Both the position numbers and the translations under genes were made by a program. A stretch of 64,000 nt of DNA from Thauera aromatica_A (GTDB lineage: Bacteria; Pseudomonadota; Gammaproteobacteria; Burkholderiales; Rhodocyclaceae): NCBI RefSeq assembly GCF_023093595.1, contig NZ_JALLIK010000093.1, positions 1-64,000 on the forward strand. Direction: 5' to 3'. This document shows, one piece after another, positions 8,676-17,123 of this stretch (positions within the stretch are counted from its first letter, which is position 1; the number at the start of each line of letters is the position of its first letter). The notes beneath the pieces are model-generated. The model was given only the letters and a program-made list of their open reading frames with translations, ran no database searches and was not told the origin of the DNA.

Positions 8676-9884
8676 TCAGTCCCGCGCCAGGCAGTTGGTG
8701 ACGTTCCAGCCGTAGAGCCATTCCATCGCGTCGTAGAAGCGTTCCGGCGTGCGGCCTTTCCACAGCTCGTTGCGCACCAGGCGCTCGACCCCCTTGGCGT
8801 GGTAGATGCGGCCCATCTCGCGCGAGGACAGCACGATGCGCGCGGTGCGGGCGACGCGCGAGCGCTGGTAGAGGTCGAAGGCCTTGGCGAAGTCGTTGTC
8901 GTTCACGCGCAGCGCCTCGCCCAGCGTCACCGCGTCTTCCAGCGCCATGCACGCACCCTGGGCCATGTACTGGGTGGTCGGGTGGGCGGCGTCGCCGAGC
9001 AGGGTGACGCGGCCGAAGCTCCATTGGCCGATCGGCTCGCGGTCGGCGGTGGCCCAGCGCTTCCAGCTCTGGGGCAGGTCGATGAGCTGGCGCGCTTTCG
9101 CGCAGATGCCCTGGAAGTAGCTCTGCACCTCTTCCTTGCTGCCCTCGGTGACGCCCCATTCTTCCTGGTTGCGCGAGTGGAAGGTGACGACCACGTTGTA
9201 CTGCTCGCCGCCGCGCAGCGGGTAGTGCACGAGGTGGCAGTTGGGGCCGACCCAGATGCTGGCGGCGTTCCACTGGAGATTCTCGGGGAAGTCCTTCTTG
9301 TCGATCACGGCGCGATAGACGACGTGGCCGGTGACCCGTGCCGGGTCGCCGACGAACTGCTGGCGCACCACCGATTTGACCCCGTCGGCGCCGATCAGGG
9401 CGATGCCCCGGTGGGCGGTGCCGTGCTGGTCGTACACGGTGACGCTGCTTTCGTCCTGCTCGATGCGCTCGACCCGGGTCGAGGTCAGGAACTCGACGCG
9501 GCCGGTTTCCTGCGCGCCTTCGAGCAGCGACAGGTGCACGTCGACGCGGTGGATCACCGCGTAGGGGTTGCCGAAGCGCTCGATGAAGGCCTTGCCGGTG
9601 GGAATCTTGCCGACCTGGTACTCGTCGATGGCGTCGTGCATCACCATGTAGTCGGTATAGACCGCGCGGCCGCGCGCCTTGTCGCCGACACCGAGGGCGT
9701 CGAAGGCGTGAAAGGCGTTGGGGCCGAGCTGGATGCCGGCGCCGATCTCGCCGATCTCGGCGGCCTGTTCGAGGACCTTCACCCGGAAGCCCTGGCGCAC
9801 GAGGGCGAGGGCGGCGGCGAGGCCGCCGATGCCGCCGCCGGCGACGAGGACGGGAAGCGGCTGTTGGATTGCTTGCTGGGTCAT
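8676..9884 (-). CDS. mhbM: 3-hydroxybenzoate 6-hydroxylase (FAD monooxygenase)
   Basis: A 402-residue single-component flavin hydroxylase that makes gentisate from 3-hydroxybenzoate with NAD(P)H and O2. It shows the three group A signatures: GGGIGG at residues 16-21 for FAD, the DG motif ALIGADGVKSVVRQQF in the middle, and VTLLGDAAHPTTQYMAQG for the flavin ribityl chain. The start at 9884 follows GGAGGAG. Salicylate 1-hydroxylases share this fold, but the neighbouring gentisate genes point to the 3-hydroxybenzoate 6-hydroxylase branch. It lies 14 bases upstream of the isomerase and 26 bases after the hydrolase. Confidence 0.85.
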   Translation of the reverse strand: MTQQAIQQPLPVLVAGGGIGGLAAALALVRQGFRVKVLEQAAEIGEIGAGIQLGPNAFHAFDALGVGDKARGRAVYTDYMVMHDAIDEYQVGKIPTGKAFIERFGNPYAVIHRVDVHLSLLEGAQETGRVEFLTSTRVERIEQDESSVTVYDQHGTAHRGIALIGADGVKSVVRQQFVGDPARVTGHVVYRAVIDKKDFPENLQWNAASIWVGPNCHLVHYPLRGGEQYNVVVTFHSRNQEEWGVTEGSKEEVQSYFQGICAKARQLIDLPQSWKRWATADREPIGQWSFGRVTLLGDAAHPTTQYMAQGACMALEDAVTLGEALRVNDNDFAKAFDLYQRSRVARTARIVLSSREMGRIYHAKGVERLVRNELWKGRTPERFYDAMEWLYGWNVTNCLARD

Positions 9885-9910
9885 GGACGTCTCCTCCGTC
9901 AGGGGCGGGT

Positions 9911-10621
9911 TCATTCGGGCTGGCCGATGTTCAGGACGATGTCGCCGACCCCGTCGACGTGGCCGGTAATGCGGTCGCCCGGCTTCACCGCGCCGACGCC
10001 TTCCGGCGTGCCGGTGTAGATCAGGTCGCCCGGTTCGAGGTGATAGAACTTCGACAGGTCGGCGATGATTTCGCGGATGTTCCAGATCAGCATCGACAGG
10101 TCGGCGCGTTGCTTGGTCTCGCCGTTGACTTCCAGGTGGATCGCGCCCTTGTCGAGCACGGCCTGGCCGGCGGCGGGGACGATCTCGGTGCATACGGCCG
10201 ACTTCTCGAAGTTCTTGCCCAGGTCCCAGGGCCGGCCCTGCTCGCGGGCGACGAGCTGAAGGTCGCGGCGGGTCATGTCGAGACCGGCGGCGTAGCCGTA
10301 GATCAGCTCATCGGCCTCGGCTTCGGCGACGCGGAAACCGGCCTTGCCGATCGCGACCACCAGTTCCATTTCGAAGTGGTAGTTCGAGGTGCCGGCCGGG
10401 TAGGGCACGGTGGCGCCGGAGTCGACCAGGGTGGAGGCGTCCTTCAGGAAATAGAAGGGGCTCATCGTCGCCTTGTCCACCGGGCGCCCCATCTCCACCG
10501 CGTGGGCGTGGTAGTTACGGCCGACGCAGAAGATGCGCCGCACCGGGAAGCGTGCGCCGGTGCCGCGCACGGGCAGGGAATAGACCGGCGACGGGGCCCA
10601 CAGGTACTGGATTTCGCTCAT
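9911..10621 (-). CDS. nagK: Fumarylpyruvate hydrolase (FAH family)
   Basis: A 236-residue member of the fumarylacetoacetate hydrolase family that splits fumarylpyruvate into fumarate and pyruvate, the last step of the gentisate route. It shows the family core: RIFCVGRNYHAHAVEMG near residue 29, the metal-binding acidic residues in YHFEMELVVAIGK, and the C-terminal PGDLIYTGTPEGVGAVKPGD that closes the active site. Length is usual. It lies between gentisate dioxygenase and the hydroxylase on the same strand with short gaps, so the four catalytic genes are co-transcribed. Confidence 0.9.
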   Translation of the reverse strand: MSEIQYLWAPSPVYSLPVRGTGARFPVRRIFCVGRNYHAHAVEMGRPVDKATMSPFYFLKDASTLVDSGATVPYPAGTSNYHFEMELVVAIGKAGFRVAEAEADELIYGYAAGLDMTRRDLQLVAREQGRPWDLGKNFEKSAVCTEIVPAAGQAVLDKGAIHLEVNGETKQRADLSMLIWNIREIIADLSKFYHLEPGDLIYTGTPEGVGAVKPGDRITGHVDGVGDIVLNIGQPE

Positions 10622-10668
10622 GTTCTCGCTCGCTCGAATAGGGAAGGGGATGCAGGAGGGTGCGCCGT

Positions 10669-11709
10669 TCAGGGGCGCACTTCATAAACGCCGAGCTTCT
10701 TGTGCAGCGGGCTTTCGTCGGCGATGAAGAGGAAGGCGGGTTCGCTCGTCGAGCGGTTCTTCAGGCTCACCAGGGTGTAGCCCGGCGCGCAGCAGGTGTC
10801 GGCCGGCGCGAGGGCGAAGGGGCTGCCGTCGATGGCGACTTCGGCGCTGCCCTCGATCAGGTGGAAGACCATCGCCGGCGAGCGCACGGGCAGGTTCAGG
10901 GTTTCGCCCGGACGCAGCATCAGTGCCGAGAAGCCGAGGATGTTCTGGCAGTCGGCGCCGGTCTCGGGGTTCACGTAGGCGACCTGCACCGCCTCGAGCT
11001 GCGGCTGCGACTCGGCCAGGTCGAGCAGCGCGGCGCGGGCCTCCGCCCAGGGGTAGCGCAGCATCGGGTACTGGCGCGCGCTGCCGCGGGTGAATACCGG
11101 CGAGGGGACGATGCCGCCGCGGGCGTAGCTGCGCTCGGTGAGGGTGGCGCGCACCTCCTGCGCCCGGCCCTCGACGTGGTAGGAAGCTTCGGTGTAATAC
11201 ACCAGCGGCAGGTCGAGCACGTCGAGCCAGATCACCGGTTCGCTGCCGTCGTGGCCGTGCTCGTGCCACAGCCCGGTGGGGGTCAGGATCAGGTCGCCGC
11301 GGCGCATCGGGCACTTTTCACCGTCGACGGTGGTGTACGCGCCTTCGCCTTCGACGATCATGCGCACGGCATTGGGCGTGTGCTTGTGCGCGGGCGCCCA
11401 CTCGCCCGGCAGCAGCAGCTGCATGCCGAGGTAGATGCTCGAGCTGGCCTGCATCTTCTCCAGGCCGTGGCCGGGGTTGGCGAGCACCAGCACGCGGCGT
11501 TCGGCCTTCTCGATCGGGGTCAGCTCGCCGGCCTGCAGCAGCAGCGGGCGCAGCGCGGCGTAGGACCAGCAGGTGGGGCGGGTGCGCAGCGCCGGCTTGC
11601 CCGGGGGCAGCACCGCGCGCAGGCTGGGCCACAGCGGGACGAGGTTTTGCGCGCTGAGCGCTTCGCGGTATTCGAGGGGCAGGTCTTCGAGGGTGCCGAG
11701 TTGCTGCAT
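10669..11709 (-). CDS. nagI: Gentisate 1,2-dioxygenase
   Basis: A 346-residue bicupin enzyme that opens gentisate to maleylpyruvate with Fe(II) and O2. The N-terminal cupin carries metal ligands in PAHKHTPNAVRMIVEG (His108 and His110) and LWHEHGHDG (His149, with His151 nearby); the C-terminal cupin is the degenerate one usual for the family. A ribosome site GGAGA precedes the ATG at 11709. It is the first gene of the eight-gene minus-strand operon and is divergent from a LysR regulator. Confidence 0.92.
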   Translation of the reverse strand: MQQLGTLEDLPLEYREALSAQNLVPLWPSLRAVLPPGKPALRTRPTCWSYAALRPLLLQAGELTPIEKAERRVLVLANPGHGLEKMQASSSIYLGMQLLLPGEWAPAHKHTPNAVRMIVEGEGAYTTVDGEKCPMRRGDLILTPTGLWHEHGHDGSEPVIWLDVLDLPLVYYTEASYHVEGRAQEVRATLTERSYARGGIVPSPVFTRGSARQYPMLRYPWAEARAALLDLAESQPQLEAVQVAYVNPETGADCQNILGFSALMLRPGETLNLPVRSPAMVFHLIEGSAEVAIDGSPFALAPADTCCAPGYTLVSLKNRSTSEPAFLFIADESPLHKKLGVYEVRP

Positions 11710-11732
11710 GGTGAACTGTCTCCGGGGGCAGG

Positions 11733-11754
11733 AAAAACCGATGCATCGGTTTTT
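11733..11754. promoter_or_regulatory. Perfect 22-bp palindrome in the gentisate operon leader
   Basis: A perfectly self-complementary 22-base sequence: five A, CCG, ATGCAT, CGG, five T. It lies 24 bases upstream of the gentisate dioxygenase start, in what should be the 5' leader or promoter of the operon. With no unpaired loop it looks more like a protein-binding site than a terminator, although the A and T runs resemble one. The protein that might bind it is unknown. Confidence 0.5.
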
Positions 11755-11808
11755 CTTTAATATGGATCAAAATAATTTCTACGGCTCGAACTGTAGCGGT
11801 GGAGCAGA

Positions 11809-11828
11809 ATTCAATCCATGCACGGAAT
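11809..11828. promoter_or_regulatory. Candidate LysR-type binding site
   Basis: ATTC at 11809-11812 and GAAT at 11825-11828 form a dyad of the length LysR-type regulators use, between the divergent gentisate operon and the LysR gene. A second, weaker dyad CTAC/GTAG lies just before it, at about 11779-11796. The paired arrangement would suit the usual recognition and activation half-sites. This is a reading by eye only. Confidence 0.35.
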
Positions 11829-11868
11829 CGAATAAGATCAATTCCAAAACGAAATAGAAGGCATGGTC

Positions 11869-12828
11869 ATGCTGAACATCGACACCCGCCTGCTCCAGGT
11901 CTTCGATGAAATCTACAAGACGCGCAGCGTCAGCCTGGCCGCCGAACAACTGGGGCTGGGACAGCCGGCGGTCAGCATCGCGCTGGGCAAGCTGCGCCAG
12001 CACTTCGACGATCCGCTGTTCGTGCGCACCTCGACCGGGATGGACCCGACGCCGCTCGGCGAGGAGCTGGTGCAGCCAATCCGCGCCGCGATCGATGCTC
12101 TCGATGTGGCGCTGAGGCATCGCAGCAGCTTCGACCCGGCCAGCGTCGAGCGCAGCTTCCGCGTCGCCATGACCGACATCTCGCAGCTGGTGCTGCTGCC
12201 CGGGCTGTGGGCGCGCCTGCGCGCGCAGGCCCCGGGGGTGCGCATCGAGGTGATCCATCTGGCGGCCGACACGCCCGCCCGCCTGGAGACGGGCGACATC
12301 GATCTGGCGCTCGGCTTCATGCCCCAGCTCGAGGCCGGCTTCTATCAGCAGGCCCTGTTCCGCCAGCACTACGTCTGCCTCGCGAGCGCCGACCACCCGC
12401 GCATCCGGGGCGCGCTCGATCTGGCGCAGTTCGAGGCCGAGGAGCATGCCGTGGTGACGACTTCGGGGACCGGCCACCATTACCTGGACCGCGAACTGGC
12501 ACGGCAGAACATCGTCCGCCGGGTGGCGCTGCAGGTGCCCAACTTCATCGGCGTCGCCTTCGTCGTCGAGCACACCGAACTGCTCGTCACCATTCCCACC
12601 CGCCTCGGTGAAATGCTCCGCGGGCGCGGGCGTTTCTGCGCCTATCCGGTGCCGTTCCCGCTCCCGGACTATGACATCAAGCAGCACTGGCACGAGCGCT
12701 TCCACCACGATCCGGGCAACCGCTGGCTGCGCGGGCTGATCCGCGAACTGCTCGGCGCGCCGGTGGGGGAGGAGCGGAAAGGGGCGCTGCCCGGGGGCAC
12801 GGCGCGGGCCGATGCGGGCGGGCGTTAG
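11869..12828 (+). CDS. LysR-family regulator of the gentisate operon
   Basis: A 319-residue LysR-type protein. The N-terminal winged helix-turn-helix covers about residues 4-62 (LLQVFDEIYKTRSVSLAAEQ then LGLGQPAVSIALGKLRQHF), in the style of the NahR/NagR/NodD group that respond to aromatic acids. The remainder is the two-lobe effector domain. ATG 11869 is seven bases after AAGG; ATG 11863 is an alternative but too close to that site. It is divergent from the gentisate dioxygenase gene, so it probably activates that operon in response to a pathway aromatic acid. Confidence 0.85.
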   Translation: MLNIDTRLLQVFDEIYKTRSVSLAAEQLGLGQPAVSIALGKLRQHFDDPLFVRTSTGMDPTPLGEELVQPIRAAIDALDVALRHRSSFDPASVERSFRVAMTDISQLVLLPGLWARLRAQAPGVRIEVIHLAADTPARLETGDIDLALGFMPQLEAGFYQQALFRQHYVCLASADHPRIRGALDLAQFEAEEHAVVTTSGTGHHYLDRELARQNIVRRVALQVPNFIGVAFVVEHTELLVTIPTRLGEMLRGRGRFCAYPVPFPLPDYDIKQHWHERFHHDPGNRWLRGLIRELLGAPVGEERKGALPGGTARADAGGR

Positions 12829-13739
12829 GCCTGGACGCCGCGGCGGACGATGTCGACGATGCCTTCGGCGATCGCCGCCGGGCTGCGCCGGCCTTCGCGG
12901 TACCAGATGAACACCCAGTTCAGCGCGCCCAGCAGCACCAGGCGCAGCAGGGTGCGGTCGGCGCCCGGCGCCAGGGGGAGGGCGTCGATCAGGTCCCGGT
13001 AAATCTTTTCGAACGCCTCGCGGTCGTCGCGGGTCATTGCCAGCAGGTTCTGATGGCCGGTGAACGCGAGGCTGCGCCCGGTGATGCGATCGATCGGCGA
13101 ATCCCCGACCATGCCCGAGACGTGCACTTCGCACGCACGCCGCAGGCTGTCCCAAGGGTCGCGGCCGGCGGCAGCGGCGGCTTTCGCCCGTTCCTGCACG
13201 CGCTTGAAGCCTTCCCGGTGCACGGCGAGATAGAGCGCCTCCTTGGAGGCGAAGTGGTGATACACCGAGCCCGGCAGCAGGCCGACTTCGCCGGCGATGT
13301 CGCGGATCGAGGTGCGGTCGTAGCCTTGCTGGGAAAACAGCCGTGCCGCCGCGTGCAGGATCAGCTGGCGGCGGTCGAGCGCCGCACCCCCGCCATCGCC
13401 GCCTTTCCCGTGCTCCTCGCCGGTGTGCGCGTCGCGTGCCAGCCGGGTGCTGAGCGTGCCGCGCTCGAGCAGGTGGCGCTGGCTCTCACTCAGCGCGTCG
13501 ACCCCTTCGGGCGCCGCGTCGGCGAGCGCCTGCAGGCGCTTCACCGCGGTTTCGAGGCCGTGTTTCTGCCAGATGTAGCGCACCCCGGAGGCGGAGATCT
13601 GCAATCCGCTCTGACGCAGGCGCCCGGCGACGGCGGCCTGGCCGAGCGTCGGTTCGCTGCGGGCGAGGTCGAGGATGGCCGATTCGATCTCGTCGGCCGC
13701 GGCGGAAGTGAGGGCGGAAGGGGGGCTGTCCTGTGTCAT
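12825..13739 (-). CDS. TetR-family regulator with an extra N-terminal transposase-like HTH
   Basis: A 304-residue regulator with two DNA-binding-type domains. Residues 16-92 (TLGQAAVAGRLRQSGLQISA, SGVRYIWQKHGLETAVKRLQ, LSESQRHLLER) resemble, from memory, the helix-turn-helix region in front of IS481-type transposases. Residues 124-171 are a canonical TetR domain (RQLILHAAARLFSQQGYDRT, SVYHHFASKEALY), followed by an all-helical ligand domain. A glycine-rich linker near residues 108-120 joins the two. ATG 13739 is preferred; the frame runs open to 13868 but the added segment is low-complexity and crosses the promoter. It is divergent from the beta-oxidation operon and probably represses it until a CoA thioester binds. 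Its last four bases overlap the LysR gene end. Confidence 0.8.
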   Translation of the reverse strand: MTQDSPPSALTSAAADEIESAILDLARSEPTLGQAAVAGRLRQSGLQISASGVRYIWQKHGLETAVKRLQALADAAPEGVDALSESQRHLLERGTLSTRLARDAHTGEEHGKGGDGGGAALDRRQLILHAAARLFSQQGYDRTSIRDIAGEVGLLPGSVYHHFASKEALYLAVHREGFKRVQERAKAAAAAGRDPWDSLRRACEVHVSGMVGDSPIDRITGRSLAFTGHQNLLAMTRDDREAFEKIYRDLIDALPLAPGADRTLLRLVLLGALNWVFIWYREGRRSPAAIAEGIVDIVRRGVQA

Positions 13740-13861
13740 CGGCGATAGGGCGGGACGGCGGTTCCGGAAGTGGGAGGCGAATTCTAGCGCGGTCGTCCGG
13801 CTTCGGCTCGGACCTTCGCTGCAAGCGGCTTCAGTAATAGAATAATTATTTGAACAATGGT

Positions 13862-13890
13862 TTGACAAGTTAGTTTGTCCGGGTTAGCTT
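13862..13890 (+). promoter_or_regulatory. Promoter and TetR-type operator of the beta-oxidation operon
   Basis: TTGACA at 13862-13867, a 16-base spacer and TTAGCT at 13884-13889 form a sigma-70 promoter for the plus-strand operon. The imperfect palindrome GACAAGTTAGTTTGTC at 13864-13879 overlaps the -35 box and spacer, where a repressor would block polymerase. It lies between the divergent TetR gene and the operon. A very similar sequence occurs at 21848-21862. A short AT-rich dyad (AATAATTATT) is found about 20 bases upstream. Confidence 0.55.
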
Positions 13891-14065
13891 TGCATCGCCG
13901 TCGCAGCGTGCGGTGATGGCCGTGAATGTCACGGCGGGACGCCCGGGCGGTGCGTTGCGCGATACAGCAAGAGGGACGGCCCCGCGAGGCGGCCGAGCCC
14001 CGGTTTCACCCAGCCAAGACCCTCGGGCCCGAGCGGGTCCGGAATCGAAAACCGGAGGAGCGAAG

Positions 14066-15211
14066 ATGATGAAAGTGAAGAAACTCGCAGTGCTGTGTTC
14101 GGCCCTCGGCCTGCTGGCCGGACAGTCCGCATTGGCCGAGGTGGTGGTCGGTATTTCGGTGTCGACGACCGGCCCCGGGGCCTCGCTCGGCATTCCCGAG
14201 AAGAACGCGTTCGCCCTGCTGCCGGGCGAGATCGGCGGCGAGAAAGTGCGTTACATCGTGCTCGACGACGGCTCCGACCCGTCGAACGCGACCAAGAATG
14301 CGCGCAAGCTGGTCACCGAAGAAAAGGTCGACGTGCTGGTGGGCTCGGCGGTGACGCCGGCCAGTGCCGCGATCGCGCAGGTCGCGTTCGAGACCAGGAC
14401 GCCGCACATCGCCCTGTCGCCGGTCAGCCTGCCGGCCGACCGGGGGCAGTGGGCGTTCCGTACGCCGCAGCACAACAGCGTGATGGCCGGGGCGCTGGTC
14501 GAACACATGAAATCCGCCGGGGTCAAGACGCTGGGCTTCATCGGCTTCTCCGATGCCTACGGTGACGAATGGCTGGCCGCGCTCAACCCCTTGCTCGAAC
14601 AGGCCGGGATCAAGCTCGGGGTGATCGAACGCTATGCGCGCAACGACACTTCGGTGACCGGCCAGGTGCTCAAGCTGGTCGCGGCACAGCCCGATGCGAT
14701 CATCGTCGTCGGCTCCGGCAGCCCCGCCGCCCTGCCCCAGACCACCCTGGTCGAGCGCGGCTACAAGGGGCAGGTCTACCAGACCCACGCGGTCGCCAAC
14801 CAGGCTTTCCTCAGCGTTGCCGGCAAGGCGGCCGACGGCGTGATCCTGCCGGTCGGGCCGGTCGTGGTGGTGAACCAGATCGCCGGCGATCACCCCTCGA
14901 AGCGCATCGGTGCCGCCTTCGTCCACCAGTACGAGGAAAAATACGGTGCCGGCAGCTTCTCGTCCTTCGCCGGCCACGCCTATGACGCCTACCGCCTGCT
15001 CGAGGCGGCGGTTCCGGTCGCGCTCAAGAGCGCCCGCCCGGGCACGGCCGAGTTCCGCCAGGCCGTACGCGATGCGCTCGAAACCAACAAGGACGTGGTC
15101 GGGGTGCATGGGGTCTACAACATGAGTCCCGACGACCACTTCGGTCTCGACCGGCGTGGTCGCGTGCTGGTGCGCATCGACCAGGGCCGCTACACCCTGA
15201 TCGGGCAGTGA
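14066..15211 (+). CDS. Branched-chain-type ABC transporter substrate-binding protein
   Basis: A 381-residue type I periplasmic binding protein of the LivK group. A signal peptide (MMKVKKLAVLCSALGLLAGQ, cleaved after SALA) precedes VVVGISVSTTGPGASLGI. GGAGGAG lies six bases before ATG 14066. It is first in the phenylpropanoid-type operon, yet no permease or ATPase genes accompany it, so it must use a transporter encoded elsewhere (perhaps the one at 44.3-47.6 kb) or act in sensing. The arrangement recalls the coumarate-binding protein CouP of Rhodopseudomonas; a phenylpropanoid ligand is an inference. Confidence 0.85.
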   Translation: MMKVKKLAVLCSALGLLAGQSALAEVVVGISVSTTGPGASLGIPEKNAFALLPGEIGGEKVRYIVLDDGSDPSNATKNARKLVTEEKVDVLVGSAVTPASAAIAQVAFETRTPHIALSPVSLPADRGQWAFRTPQHNSVMAGALVEHMKSAGVKTLGFIGFSDAYGDEWLAALNPLLEQAGIKLGVIERYARNDTSVTGQVLKLVAAQPDAIIVVGSGSPAALPQTTLVERGYKGQVYQTHAVANQAFLSVAGKAADGVILPVGPVVVVNQIAGDHPSKRIGAAFVHQYEEKYGAGSFSSFAGHAYDAYRLLEAAVPVALKSARPGTAEFRQAVRDALETNKDVVGVHGVYNMSPDDHFGLDRRGRVLVRIDQGRYTLIGQ

Positions 15212-15240
15212 GCGGCGGCGGAACAGGCGAGAGGAACATC

Positions 15241-17106
15241 ATGAGCGTCGATACCCAGGAAATGGAGCGCATGTTCTCCCTGCCGGTGGTCAGCGTCGAC
15301 CGGCGGCCGGACGGAACGCAGCTGTTGCGCTCCGGCATTCCCTTTCCCGATACCTACACCCGTTGCGTGGGCGACTGGTTCGAGCACTGGGCGAAGGCGG
15401 CGCCCGATCGCCTGTTCCTCGCCGAGCGCGACCGCGCCGGCGAATGGGTGCGGCTGAGCTACGGCGAGGCCCGCCGCCGCGTGCTGGCGATCGCGACCTG
15501 GCTGCTCGGACAGAAGCTGTCGGCCGAGCGCCCGGTGGTGATCCTGTCCGACAACTCGATCGAGCACGCCCTGCTGATGCTGGCGGCGATGCACATCGGC
15601 GTCCCTTCGAGCGCGATCTCGCCGGGCAACTCGCTGATGTCGAAGGACTTCGTCAAGCTCAAGGGCAACATCGAGCTGCTCCGCCCCGGGCTCATCTACG
15701 CCGATCCGGTGGAGCGCTTCGCTCCCGCGCTGGCGGCGATCGGCGAACTCCACGACGGCGTCGTGGTCGCCGGCGGCAACAGTGCGCCGACCGCCGGCAC
15801 CCTGCCGTTCGCGATGCTCGAGGGCGATGCCGACGAGGCCGCGGTGATGGCGGCCTTCGCCCGCATCACCCCCGACACCATCGGCAAGTTCCTGTTCACT
15901 TCGGGTTCGGTGGGCACGCCGAAGGCGGTGATCAACACCCAGCGCATGATGTGCTCGAACCAGACGGCGAAGGCGCTGATGTGGCCTTTCCTCGCCGGCG
16001 AGCCGCCGGTGCTGGTCGAATGGCTGCCGTGGAGCCACACCTTCGGCAGCAATCACAACATGAACATGGTGCTGCGCTGGGGCGGGTCGGTGTACATCGA
16101 CGACGGCAAGCCGACGCCGGCGCTGCTCGAGCGCACGGTGAACAACCTCAAGGAAGTGTCGCCGACGATGTACTTCAACGTCCCGCGCGCCTACGACATG
16201 CTGGTGCCGCTGCTGCGCGAGGACGCCGCCCTGCGCGAAAGCTTCTTCCGCCGGCTGAAGTTCATTTTCTACGCCGGCGCGGCGCTGCCGCACCACCTGT
16301 GGTCGGCGCTCGAGGAACTGTCCGAGGCGACCACCGGCAAGAAAGTGATGATCGTGTCCTCGTGGGGCTCGACCGAGACCGCGCCGATGGCCACCGACTG
16401 CCATTTCGATGCGATCCGCTCGGGGGTGATCGGGGTGCCGATTCCGGGCACCACGCTCAAGCTCGTGCCGTCGGCGGACAAGCTCGAAGTGCGGGTGAAG
16501 GGGCCGAACGTGTTCCCCGGCTACTGGAAACAGGCCGAGATCACGGCGAAATCCTTCGACGAGGAGGGCTTCTACATGATCGGCGATGCGGTCGAGTTCG
16601 TCGATCCCGCGCGCCCCGAGCTCGGCCTGCTGTTCGACGGCCGCATCGGCGAGGACTTCAAACTGCTCACCGGCACCTGGGTCCATGTCGGTTCGCTGCG
16701 CGTGGCCGGCATCGACGCGATGAAGCCGATCGCCCAGGACATCGTCGTCACCGGCCACGACCGCGACGAGATCGGCTTCCTGATCTTCCCCAACATTCCG
16801 GAATGCCGCCGCCTGTGTCCGGGCCTGGCGCCGGACGCCTCCCTGGTCGACGTGCTGATGAACCCCGAGATCCGCAGCCGCGTGCGCCACGGCATGGCGA
16901 TGATGAAAGGCAAGGGCGGCGGCACTTCGACCTATCCTACCCGCGCCCTGCTGATGGCCGAACCGCCTTCGGTGGAGGCCGGCGAGATCACCGACAAGGG
17001 TTACATCAACCAGCGCATCGCGCTCGGCCGCCGCGCCGATCTGGTCGAGTTCCTCCATGCCGACATGCCGGACAAGACCGTGATCACGGTGCACGCCGCA
17101 ATCTGA
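15241..17106 (+). CDS. Feruloyl-CoA-synthase-like acid-CoA ligase
   Basis: A 621-residue AMP-forming ligase of the feruloyl-CoA synthase type, longer than benzoate-CoA ligases. It activates an aryl-propenoic or aryl-propanoic acid to its CoA thioester with ATP. The phosphate-binding loop is FTSGSVGTPKAV (about residues 219-230); the adenylate motif is SWGSTETAPMATD; the late catalytic region includes MIGDAVEFVDP. The start at 15241 follows GAGAGGAAC. It is followed by hydratase, thiolase, SDR and acyl-CoA dehydrogenase genes, so it should provide the entry step of a beta-oxidative side-chain pathway. Confidence 0.82.
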   Translation: MSVDTQEMERMFSLPVVSVDRRPDGTQLLRSGIPFPDTYTRCVGDWFEHWAKAAPDRLFLAERDRAGEWVRLSYGEARRRVLAIATWLLGQKLSAERPVVILSDNSIEHALLMLAAMHIGVPSSAISPGNSLMSKDFVKLKGNIELLRPGLIYADPVERFAPALAAIGELHDGVVVAGGNSAPTAGTLPFAMLEGDADEAAVMAAFARITPDTIGKFLFTSGSVGTPKAVINTQRMMCSNQTAKALMWPFLAGEPPVLVEWLPWSHTFGSNHNMNMVLRWGGSVYIDDGKPTPALLERTVNNLKEVSPTMYFNVPRAYDMLVPLLREDAALRESFFRRLKFIFYAGAALPHHLWSALEELSEATTGKKVMIVSSWGSTETAPMATDCHFDAIRSGVIGVPIPGTTLKLVPSADKLEVRVKGPNVFPGYWKQAEITAKSFDEEGFYMIGDAVEFVDPARPELGLLFDGRIGEDFKLLTGTWVHVGSLRVAGIDAMKPIAQDIVVTGHDRDEIGFLIFPNIPECRRLCPGLAPDASLVDVLMNPEIRSRVRHGMAMMKGKGGGTSTYPTRALLMAEPPSVEAGEITDKGYINQRIALGRRADLVEFLHADMPDKTVITVHAAI

Positions 17107-17123
17107 ACTACCGGAACCAAACA

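Noticed and set aside
12825..13739. Intact insertion sequence at the TetR gene
   Set aside because: Only the HTH part resembles a transposase; there is no DDE catalytic domain, no terminal inverted repeats and no target duplication visible.
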